Shown: positions 56,158 to 64,000 of the stretch, one piece after another | Numbering within the stretch: position 1 is the first letter of the stretch | Layout of the letters: every line of letters starts with the position of its first letter | Source: Tilletia caries | Taxonomy: Eukaryota; Basidiomycota; Exobasidiomycetes; Tilletiales; Tilletiaceae | Direction of reading: 5' to 3' | Assembly (NCBI GenBank): GCA_032718865.1 | Contig: JALUTQ010000038.1 | Coordinates: 682,001-746,000, forward strand | DNA length: 64,000 bases | Program-made: the position numbers and the translations under genes | Notes under the pieces: model-generated | The model's database searches: none | The model's input: the letters and a program-made list of their open reading frames with translations, nothing else | What the model was told of the DNA's origin: nothing

Positions 56158-57645
56158 CTTCTCGAACGTTCTCAACACTTCTCTTTCTCACCTTCCGCTT
56201 GGGCATTCCAGCTCTCTACAAGTACTAGCCCACTTCTCCCTGCGCCCTGGATTGGGTCAGTAGCACCAGAATCGGTGCTGTGGCCTGGCGTAAGAGGCAC
56301 ACAACAGGCGGCGGAGTGGCATAATGCGCCGATCGATTCTTGGTTTCTACCAAAGTACGCCCACCTGCCGCATCCAGTCGTGCCGGATGAAAATATCGGT
56401 GGAATGCTCACGCAGCTGAGCGCTACACTCCGGCAGCGCCTCGACGCTGTGCATCCACCACCGCCGCCTCGTAGGACCAGGCCTGGAGAGCGCCCAGACA
56501 ATTCGCGCTTGAAGACGTATCGCACCCGGCTTCGGCCGAATACACAGCAAAAGGAGGCACTTCCGAAAACGGCTGGAATATTCAGGTGGACGTACAACCG
56601 GGCGGTGGCGTACCTCAAGGGTCACCCAAACGCCTCTTTAAAGGACGTCCGCGAACATTCAGTCACAGAGGATGGCCTTCCCCTCATGAACCTGTCATGA
56701 GTGACTCCGGTGCCATACAGCATCAGAGAGCAGGCGTGCTTTGACGCCCATACAGCGCTTCGGACTGGCTTGGCGGACGTTCGGGCCGGCAAAATTCCGA
56801 ACTTCGAGCTGAAGTTCCGGAAAAAGCGGGCGCTCTTCTCCTCCTTCTGAATTCGGACACGTGACTGGGACGGAGGATGTCTCAAGATCCGGAATTTCGG
56901 TCTGGGTCCAGGTCAGCACCAGACCAAGATTCAGACGGGGATCGACGTTCCATCGCTGGAGCATGATGGGGCATGCATCAAGCAGGAGAACGGGTCATGG
57001 TTCCTGCTTTGGCAGAAGGACATGGGGGAAGAAAAGATGCGGGTTCCTGCAGCACGTGGGCCAGAAATGTGTGCCATTGACCCCGGCGTTCGGACATTTG
57101 CCACCATTTACGACCCTTTGCGGGGAACGGCGGCAGAATTTGGGGATGGAGACCACAAGCGTCTTTTCCGCCTCGGTACGCACTTGGATGAGTTGATCTC
57201 GCGATCAACCCAAGCTTCAGCAAAAAAGCGTTACCGTATGCGCCGCGCCGCAAATCGACTGCGTGCAAGAATCCGGCATCTGGTCGACGAGTTCCATTAG
57301 AAGCTGCGTAGCTACCTCAAGCGAAGTTTCGACACTGTGCTGCTGCCAAAATTCAACGCGCACCAGATGTCTCGGCGAGGTCAAAGGCGGATCGGGCGCA
57401 AGACAGTCAGAGCCATGATGTCGTGGGCGCACGGTCGCTTCAGAAGCCGATTAAATGAAGCTATGGAGGTCGTCGAGGTGGTGGAGGACTGGACATCCAA
57501 GGTCTGCTCAACGTGCGGCACGGTCAATCACAGACTTGGAGGCAGCGAAATTCACCGCTGCCCCGGATGTCTCACAGTCTCGGATCGAGACGTCAATGCG
57601 GCGAAAAACATTTTCCTCCACTGGAAACATGATTTTCTCAACTAG
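56158..57645 (+). pseudogene. Fanzor (eukaryotic TnpB-like RNA-guided nuclease) pseudogene
   Basis: One reading frame runs from 56158 to the TAG at 57643-57645 with no frameshift, broken only by TGA 56698-56700, TGA 56848-56850 and TAG 57298-57300. A Pro-rich N-terminal linker precedes the TnpB/Fanzor start block (RLKTYRTRLRPNTQQKEAL, FRWTYNRAVAYLKG). RuvC-I is AIDPGVRTFAT (Asp at 57079). LLPKFNAHQMS, where Fanzors lack the usual glutamate, is followed by MMSWAHGRFRSRL. A candidate alternative glutamate lies in VVEDWTSK (57484). The zinc finger is CX2C (57505, 57514) and CX2C (57559, 57568). RuvC-III is DRDVNAAKN (from 57583). No in-frame ATG is seen upstream of the first block; an acceptor-like TTCCAG at 56205-56210 hints at an upstream exon. 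Fanzors cut DNA guided by an RNA encoded near the gene's 3' end. Confidence 0.87.
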
Positions 57646-57654
57646 TGACAGCGA

Positions 57655-57839
57655 CATATTCTCTTTTTTTCTTTTTTTCCTTTTTCCTCTACATTTTTCT
57701 TTTCTCTTTCTTTTTCTTGCGCTCTTTTCCTTGCGCTCTTTTCGCTTTCTTTTTCCCTTTTTGCCTTTTCTTTCCGGAAAAATGCCGCGGCGTTTGGGAG
57801 CTGCACCCCTTTGGCGTCGGCCATTGCACTAGTCTGTAT
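57655..57839 (+). other. Pyrimidine-rich region 3' of Fanzor
   Basis: A TTTTTCTTTT/CTTGCGCTCTTTTC tract of about 120 bp follows the stop codon, then CCGCGGCGTTTGGGAGCTGC. In Fanzor loci the guide RNA region lies around the 3' end of the gene. I cannot identify an RNA fold here, and a MITE has inserted at 57840. Confidence 0.3.
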
Positions 57840-58569
57840 TAAGGAAAGGCGTCACCTCCGCGCTCTCGGCGGAGTTCCGCGTCCTCCGCGCCTCCGTACC
57901 GCAAAACTCCGCCGATTTTCTTCCGCCGGAGGACGTCCTCCGTACCGCGGAGGCTGACAGCGGAGGGGCGGACGGAGAAGTACCGCCAATGACTTGAACG
58001 CGGACGGATGGCGGAGGAGTTTGAGGTTCCCGGACTTGAGCGCGGACGGAGGTGTCGACAGCCCCAACTTCGGCGGAGTTCCGGCGGACTCCGCGCCTCC
58101 GCGCTTACTCCGCTCTGAGACTGAAAACCCAGGGGTTACACAGGGTCTCTCTAATAGAAGGGGTCTCAGAAGACGGAGTCTCGGGTTTTATATCACGTGA
58201 TCGCTAGTCACACCGACGTCTCAAGACTTGAGACCCCTCTTCAAATGATTTTTTTCGCCGAGTTAAGCAAGTAACTCCAAAGTCTGAGACCAAGACTTGG
58301 GTCAGCAAGTTGGGATCGCGGAGGCGCGGAACTCCGCCGGAGGAAGGCGGACGGAGGTTCCCTCCTTGGAAAACTCCGCCTACCCACCGCGGACGGAGGA
58401 GGCGGCCTCGGTGAGGACCACCCTGCTACGGCGGACGGAATGATACCGGCCTTGCTGACACCACTGTCTTGGGCGGACGGAATGATCCGCCCAAAAATGA
58501 GCGCGGAGTTTTGGCGGAGGTAGGCGGGCGGAGGCGCGGAGGCGCGGAGTTCCTCCGCGCCTTTCCTTA
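57840..58569. mobile_element. hAT-type MITE family F (GCGGAGGCGGA words)
   Basis: 730 bp, TAAGGAAAGGCG...CGCCTTTCCTTA, with a perfect 8-bp duplication GTCTGTAT (57832-57839, 58570-58577). Outer thirds are GGCGGAGGCGCGGA/CTCCGCGCCTCCG words, with an AT-richer core (58130-58280). Confidence 0.92.
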
Positions 58570-58577
58570 GTCTGTAT

Positions 58578-58827
58578 ATAGTACAGGCTTGAAATGCAGC
58601 GGTCACGTCGGGAACTGATGACATGTTGAATCGCGGCAAGGGCTCCTCATAAAATCTGACGTGGGGAGCCGGTTGGATATTTGTCATATGAACAATAACA
58701 CGTAAAAAGATCACAGTATATTATCTATTATCATAAATATCAGCAAAATTCGGCCGAAATGTCATATGATCACCGTTACCAGATTTTCTGGACAGGTGAT
58801 AAAACGTGGGTGTGTGACAACGTAACA
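58578..58827. other. No gene recognised
   Basis: Sequence flanking the family-F insertion; it should continue the 3' side of the Fanzor locus. No inverted counterpart of sequence upstream of Fanzor was noticed, so the Fanzor element's own ends are not defined. Confidence 0.3.
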
Positions 58828-59395
58828 TCCTACCGGCCTGGCTTTTGAGCCAGGGTGTTTCCCAGACTTTTTGAGTCCATGACTATTGAATATTGACTAA
58901 TGACTTTATGATATATGAACAGGCAATAGGAAGTAGCAAGAAACATTCATGCCTTGATGTTGCTTAATCTTCAATGCTTCATCCGGATATCTCCACCTCG
59001 AATTCTGATCGACGTGTGTCAGATCTGGAATGTGGATTGCATACCTAAACGATGGCCCACATAACTCAGTCGATCATTCAATTCATACCAACGCCCACCG
59101 CGCCTCGCTCTCAGGGTAGCTTCGCTACCCTTCGAGCTCTCCGCCGTGGGTTGTCACTTGTCATACATATCATACATAAAAGACTTATTGAGCAGTTAGC
59201 TGATAAGAAGACAAAACTCTCATTCGCCTGATGGAATTACACTCAATGTGTGAGCTGTGAATGCATTCGCTCTTTGAAGACCTTTCTGCAAACAGCAAAA
59301 GTCAGAAAGCAAGCAATGCTGAATGCTGCCTGCCATGATGCATTAATGCGCATGACATGCCACATGAAGCAATGTTATAACTTATAAGGCCAAAT
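58828..59395. repeat. Dispersed repeat M, copy 3
   Basis: Fullest copy: starts TACCGGCCTGGCTTTTGAGCC, contains GGGTAGCTTCGCTACCC and ends near TTATAAGGCCAAATGCTG. Copies at 29061 and 49518 share this order. No coding capacity. Confidence 0.55.
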
Positions 59396-59636
59396 GCTGT
59401 AGAAGCACAAGCCAGAAGCGACGAAACTGATCACAAATCAGAACCCGGAATGACAATGAACAGCAGCCAGGACAAAATCGGAATAGAGAAAAGAAACGGA
59501 GGTGATCGGTACTCAGAAAGGTTCTGGGGCACCAATCGCCATCATCTGGTAAGTGTAGGCATGTAACTCAATATATCTCAGAATTTCGCGACTTGTAACT
59601 TGTAGGCAGGTCAGAGTTGAAGGTTAGTGAACGCTG

Positions 59637-59880
59637 GAGTACAGTGTTTCGAAGTATACTTGAAGGACCATAAATGTTTTCAAAATATACTGCAGTATAC
59701 AGTATGTTTTTGCCTTTTGGTCCGGAAGGTCTGGTTACTGCGACAGTATAGAAAAAGTAGTAATGTTTCCTTCAAGTATACTGCCAACGTACTGTAAAAA
59801 TTTCAGGTAATTACAGTATACTGCAGTACTACTGCAGTAGTACTTGTCAAAGAAAACATAATTCAAGTATACGATAGTGA
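59637..59880. mobile_element. MITE family N, copy 1 (TACTGCAGTA words)
   Basis: Starts CAGTGTTTCGAAGTATAC and is full of AGTATACTGCAGTA words. A related longer copy lies at 62000-62425. The right terminus is unclear. Confidence 0.5.
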
Positions 59881-60160
59881 CCTGGCTTAAAGCCAGAGGA
59901 TCCACCAGACTCGCCTTATGACCTGGCGGAAAGCTTCGTAACTTTGCCCCAAAACTGACTGGGCGCGTTCTCACCCCCTTCCCCCCCCCTCTCTCTCACC
60001 GAGACGCAAAAACTAATATGAGGCATCAGGCATTAGATAATAGATTATGAGATCACATATCGATGAAAGCCAGGTGAGCATGGCTACGCAGAAGCTCAGG
60101 GTAGGGTCGCTACCCTTCGTCTGCTTCGCCACGCCGTTGTGACCGTAGGTCCGTAACTAT
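59881..60160. repeat. Dispersed repeat M, fragment 4
   Basis: CCTGGCTTAAAGCCAGAGG...GGGTCGCTACCCTTCG matches the general layout of repeat M with strong divergence. Confidence 0.4.
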
Positions 60161-60860
60161 CATAACATATTGAATACTGATCAAGGTACTTCATACACGT
60201 AATGAAACATACCCCACGGCCGTATGTACATACCAAAGAAGTAAAAAGGAACGCTCGGAGATGTTATTGATTGCGCTCAGAGAGAGGGAACCATGACGGC
60301 GAACAGCTGCTGGTGCAATGAAAGAAAAAACCGGGGCAAAAAAGGCGTGAAGCTGAGACAGAAGGAGGGAATAGGGAAGCAGACCGTAAATCGGACCGGA
60401 GTAAACAGGGAAGCAGCGCAGAGGGGAGAGCTTGGTCAGTAATCCATCAGGGCAGAGGGTCCGAAAGAGATAATGCGAAGGTACGGAAACAGAGAAGAGG
60501 CAAGAGCACAGCAGAAAGAGATTGGTCGTGTCACTTGTCAGTGGATGGGTCAGTTCAGGTCGGGTCGGGTCAGTAGATTAGCCTAATAGGGTCAGAAGGG
60601 GTGGGTGAGAGGAGAGGTTCAAAGATTGAGTATAAGGTCTATCTTGGTGGCGCCAGCAGCACGGGAGGACACTCACACCGTCGACCAGATTGGAATGGAC
60701 GAGTTCTCGGTTCCTGGTGGAATGACTTTACTGTAGCAATAATAGGTTAAGGTGGGCAGTCTGGGCAAGCGCGACATCGCTGAGGAGGATGGAGGAGAAG
60801 AGGGCATGAACTTGATGAGCAGTGGGTGAATACTGTGTGGGCTGGTTTAGGGAGAGAAGG
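60160..60860. other. No gene recognised
   Basis: Purine-rich sequence with a short direct repeat GGTCGGGTCGGGTCAG (about 60553). Potential minus-strand coding is not supported. Confidence 0.35.
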
Positions 60861-60864
60861 AAGG

Positions 60865-61749
60865 TTAGAGGGAAAGGAGGAAGTGACATAGGTGATGTGT
60901 GTCGCGTGAGTAGGTAGATGGAGGAAGGGAGAGACGGTCAGTGCTGTCAATGAGGTTAGTACAAGGGTCCGGGACCCTGGGTCCCTTTCCCCCACCCCAC
61001 TGCACCCCCATGCAAGCGATGCACATTGATTGAAGTTGCGTGGAAGAAGGCACCCAAGGTCCAGCTGGCAACGGGGTTAGATCGTGCTCGCATACACAGA
61101 AAGTTATGATTGCTCCGGTCCACTCACTGATAAGGAGTGCGAGGAGGTCGATGAGAATGCGTGTCTGCGTCAGCATGAGGCATGGTCCATGGAGACCGGG
61201 GCGCAAGGGGACTAGGAGAAGCAGGAAATATGAAGACAACCGGGGCGCGCAAGTCGTCCGGGGAGAAGCAGGAGGCAGGGAGACCGGCGCAACCGGCGCG
61301 ACCGAGCCGTGAGGGTGAGGCGGCCAAGGGGAGAGGTCGGTGGAGGAGAGGAGCACGGGTTCGTGACTTGGTGTGGGCTCAGGGCTGGATGATGAGTGTG
61401 AGGAACAGGGCAAGCTGTGTAACGTAAAGGGGGTGTTGTCAGTCCAGAGATGCGCGTGAAGAGCGTGTGTTGTGGATTGAGGGTTTTGCTCACAGGCTGA
61501 CCAGTCTGTTCCAACGTTAGCACCGAGGACAGCGACCTCTCTGTTTGCGGCGCTGCGCTGAAGAAGAGGCGCAGGTCGAGAGCGGAGAGCCGCAGGGAGG
61601 TGCGGAGGATAAACGGGACAGAAAAGGCAGCGAGTCTCATGGACGCAACCAAGGTAAATAAGTACAATAGCAGGCTTTGAGCAAAGAGCCGTGGTGTTGG
61701 AGCGTTGGAGGCGAGTCAGTGAGTGCCAGGTGGGCGGCCAAGCGTACAT
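60865..61749 (-). other. Long minus-strand ORF, doubtful gene
   Basis: A 294-codon frame begins at an ATG (61749) and contains many Ser, Pro, Leu and Cys residues without a recognisable domain. GTCAGC...TTACACAG near 61502-61430 could be an intron of an overlapping frame with MRLAAFSVPFILRTSLRL. The long frame may result from GC-rich composition; I would not name a product. Confidence 0.3.
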
Positions 61750-61999
61750 CCGCCTAGCAACAGCGCGATCGGCCGACGGAATTAATTAAAAGTGACACTT
61801 TAAAGCGTCCTCAGTGGACGAATTCTCGTTCAATTGCTCTCAGATTTGGAATGGTACCAGAGGTTAGCCATACGATCAAGATATGTTAGAAGTGCGAGAT
61901 ATGTTTGCTTAGTGCGAAAAAAAAAGTTTCAATCGATGTCGAGAGTAAAAGTTCGGCCGAAATTCTAACCAGGCTTAAGGAACCCCAGAGCTAGAGTCT

Positions 62000-62425
62000 G
62001 GGGAAAGTGTAGTGATGCAGTATGTCCACATCATACTTTACAGGACGATGTGTCCGAAAAAATACCGCTGGACAGTTCCAGTATACTGCAGCACCATTTC
62101 CCGCAGTACTACTGCAGTATGTTCACATCCCATTTTACAGGAAGATATGTCACGAAACATACTGCAAGATGGTTCCAGTGTACTGCAGTAGCTTGAGCCA
62201 GTATCCTTCAAGTATGCTGCAGCATACAAAAAGGAGGTTTACGACATCGCGCTCCTTTTACATACTGCAGTATGCCGCCAGAGAATCCAAACAGGATACA
62301 TTACCGTTTTGAAACCGCTCAAATTTTCCGACAGGATACAGTATGATTTTGCAAAAAGTAGTACTGCAGCAGTTAACTGTGACAGGATACAGTATGTAGT
62401 ATGTCGAAACACTACTGGAATGAGC
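62000..62425. mobile_element. MITE family N, copy 2 (TACTGCAGTA words)
   Basis: Starts near GTAGTGATGCAGTATGTCC and ends TATGTCGAAACACTACTGG, with CAGTATACTGCAG words throughout. The right end, reversed (CCAGTAGTGTTTCGACATA), matches the start of copy 1. Confidence 0.6.
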
Positions 62426-62665
62426 TGGGCAGTTGGCAGCTGACTTCGTCGAAAAGTTGAAGACTCTTCAACTTCCTCGGAGAGTTTTGAGTTTTGACCG
62501 GCTATCGAAGGCGTGGGAAAAGTGAAGGTGGAAGAGATACAGAAACGGGCAAAGAACGGCGGAAGGACGGCATGTGAACAGCAAATTGCTATCTTCATAA
62601 AGAAAACTTGGAGATATCGAGAGCGTCGATGGATGCTTAGAATGTTGATTTTCCCCAGCTGCTGG

Positions 62666-63336
62666 TGCTCCAGCATATGCTGTAACTTTCCCTTTTCCGC
62701 ACACATTATGGCAGGTCACGTGACCTCCACTTCCACACTCATTCGTTATCTCGGCCGATACTTTTTGTAATTTCCCTCCTCCACTTCTCACTTCTGTTTC
62801 CCACACTCTCACCATCACGTGAGCGATCACTGTCCGATGATCACTGCCCGCAGAGAATCCACCCATTGGGCGCACTTCTCCACATCACCCCTATAAATAG
62901 CCAGCTCCTCTCCTGTCCTCCCACCACCATCCTGTATGCTCACTACCACCATCGTCCGCACCCACAAGCAATTGAGCATCACATCACTGGCACATCATCA
63001 TCGTCCGCAGACCGCATCACACATCACCGTACCGATTGGCGCCTTGTGCCCAGTCTCTTCCGTCGCCCTCACCACCAGCGACCGCGTCGCCATCGACATC
63101 CATACCAGCTCGTCCGCAGGGACAGCCTAACGGAACCAGCCCATATCAGCGCCTTGTGCCTGGCATTCCGACATCACCGCCAACAACTACCGCAGGAGTA
63201 GTCCGGCATCGCCCTCGCGCGCGCGCCAGTGCCTTGTGCTTGGCTGCACCAAGTCCGTCCGTGGGACTCATCAGCAGCACCAGCAGCAGCAGCAGCACAG
63301 GGGTACGTGGGAACGGCAACTAGCTACGATTTTAAC
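62666..63336 (+). repeat. LTR-like promoter repeat, copy 2
   Basis: 671 bp, TGCTCCAGCATATGCTGT...ACGATTTTAACA, matching 40649-41331 in the opposite orientation. GGTCACGTGACC at about 62715 and the TATA-like CCTATAAATAGC at 62889-62900 are conserved. The transcribed part would be His/Thr/Ser-coding-like (TCCGCACCCACAAGCAATTG on). Probably a solo LTR; flanks show no 5-bp duplication. Confidence 0.6.
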
Positions 63337-63339
63337 ATA

Positions 63340-63690
63340 GAACACGGACACCCAGGCGAAGTTTGAGAAGATTTCAAGGAGTTTTGAAAGATTTCATTCG
63401 AGGAAGGTTGCAACATTCGTCTCGGCCGTAAGATCTAAGGGGCAGATATAACCCCATACTAAAGTCTGGGGAAAGGGGTATCAGATTCAAATCAAATATT
63501 TCAATCAAACGGTGGAAAAGAATTCGCACCTATAAAAATAGTTTCACGGAAGAAAAAGAATTGTGGTTTTGTGGTTTCGGGCGTGGTTCATGAAGATTAT
63601 TTTTCGATTGATGGCTTCGTGCGGAAATTTCCAAACTGAATATAATCGGAGAGGAGAAGATGACCGACGCCAGAAGAAAATGATAAAAAA
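63340..63690. other. No gene recognised
   Basis: AT-rich flank without supported features; it may contain the terminator of the minus-strand tRNA (63690 downward there is a TTTTTT stretch on that strand at about 63684-63692). Confidence 0.35.
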
Positions 63691-63695
63691 ATTGT

Positions 63696-63776
63696 GACCA
63701 ATGTGGGGGTCGAACCCACGACCTTGGAGTGTATGAACTATTAGCTCCACGCTCTAACCAACTGAGCTAACCAGTC
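63696..63776 (-). tRNA. tRNA-Ile (anticodon AAU), with 8-nt intron
   Basis: Minus strand: acceptor GACTGGT pairs with ATTGGTC (three G-T pairs); D arm GCTC-AGTTGGTTA-GAGC; anticodon stem TGGAG/CTCCA with loop CTAATA...A giving anticodon AAT; variable AGGTC; T arm GTGGG-TTCGACC-CCCAC. An 8-nt intron (complement of 63731-63738) sits after position 37, the canonical eukaryotic place. CCA is not encoded. A TTTTTT stretch just downstream can stop RNA polymerase III. Confidence 0.95.
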
Positions 63777-64000
63777 CTGTTTTGATGTCTCTATCACCAG
63801 TCAACAAACTATATACAGCCCGCTACTCTCGCGCTGCAAAGAGGCGCTCGCCTGTCCTCCCGTCTCCAACCACACCTTTATCCCCCCATCACTTTGACTG
63901 TCCGCACTCACCCTGATCCTCATCGTGCTTCTTGAAACTCACCACGGGCACGTCCCTGGCATCGCAAACAGCGCCGAACTTTCCTACTCACTGACCATGG

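Noticed and set aside
55916..56206. Basic minus-strand ORF (MPKRKVRKRSVENV) divergent to Fanzor
   Set aside because: It overlaps a MITE end and its composition is low complexity. There is no motif, and a GTGAGA donor just after the start leaves the frame uncertain.
2896..57300. Reassignment of TGA to Trp, because several TGA codons sit where Trp is plausible
   Set aside because: The intact gene at 46751-47353, the ORF at 45576-45893 and the copia polyprotein all end at TGA, and copia uses TGG for Trp. TAG stops also occur in the relics. Ordinary pseudogene decay explains the data.
55626..57645. Fanzor as cargo of a family-P or Mutator element
   Set aside because: Family P copy 2 is truncated before the Fanzor frame and no matching right terminus follows. 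The similar sequence upstream of the MULE relic belongs to the same MITE family, not to MULE termini.
60865..61749. A confident 294-residue protein gene
   Set aside because: No domain, unusual Ser/Pro/Leu/Cys composition, and overlapping frames equally open; kept only as a doubtful ORF.

Overview
The window looks like nuclear DNA of a fungus, most likely a basidiomycete; a Pucciniomycotina yeast or relative is my guess, not shown. The reasons are short GT-AG introns of about 64-76 bp with CTAAC or TACTAAC branch sites, GC-rich third codon positions, a Ty1/copia element, remnants of NDC10_II-type recombinases and an intron-bearing eukaryotic tRNA-Ile. The region is repeat-dominated: I find only two convincing intact protein genes (45576-45893 and 46751-47353) and one tRNA. 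Nearly all other coding sequence is broken mobile-element protein or decayed host gene.

Layout. 1-4.3 kb: an unknown minus-strand pseudogene, a zinc-knuckle ORF and an NDC10_II (Crypton-like tyrosine recombinase) pseudogene whose introns are still readable. 4.5-10.6 kb: a complete copia retrotransposon with near-identical LTRs, a 5-bp target duplication and a primer site matching a half tRNA-Lys(CUU). 11.9-14.1 kb: a three-level nest of hAT-type MITEs. 14.1-16 kb: a decayed Mutator-like transposase (MuDR, DDE, SWIM, zinc knuckle). 16.8-21.2 kb: an AAA+ fragment and a minus-strand gene (possible GIY-YIG-like motif) next to a MITE that itself carries another MITE. 23.9-31.5 kb: more MITEs, one gene remnant hit by two of them, and an integrase-core pseudogene. 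32.3-34.7 kb: a Cys/His cluster pseudogene and a Tc5/CENP-B-type HTH fragment. 34.7-45.3 kb: MITEs, an LTR-like promoter repeat and eroded coding pieces. 45.5-47.4 kb: the two intact genes. 47.8-55.6 kb: dense MITEs. 56.2-57.6 kb: a Fanzor (eukaryotic TnpB-type RNA-guided nuclease) pseudogene, one continuous frame with three stop codons. 57.8-63.8 kb: further MITEs, a second LTR-like repeat and tRNA-Ile(AAT).

Two signals stand out. One is the Fanzor pseudogene. The other is a set of at least ten short non-autonomous element families. Where target duplications can be read they are 8 bp, as in hAT transposons. Each family is filled from end to end with copies of its own short word (for example TGTCATATGACA, GACTATAGTC, ATACTATAGTAT, TACTGCAGTA, CTCCGTACTCCG), and several unrelated families share the terminal core CTCGGCA, as if one transposase moved them all. 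No hAT transposase was recognised here. The elements nest inside each other and inside gene remnants, so the order of insertion can be read directly.
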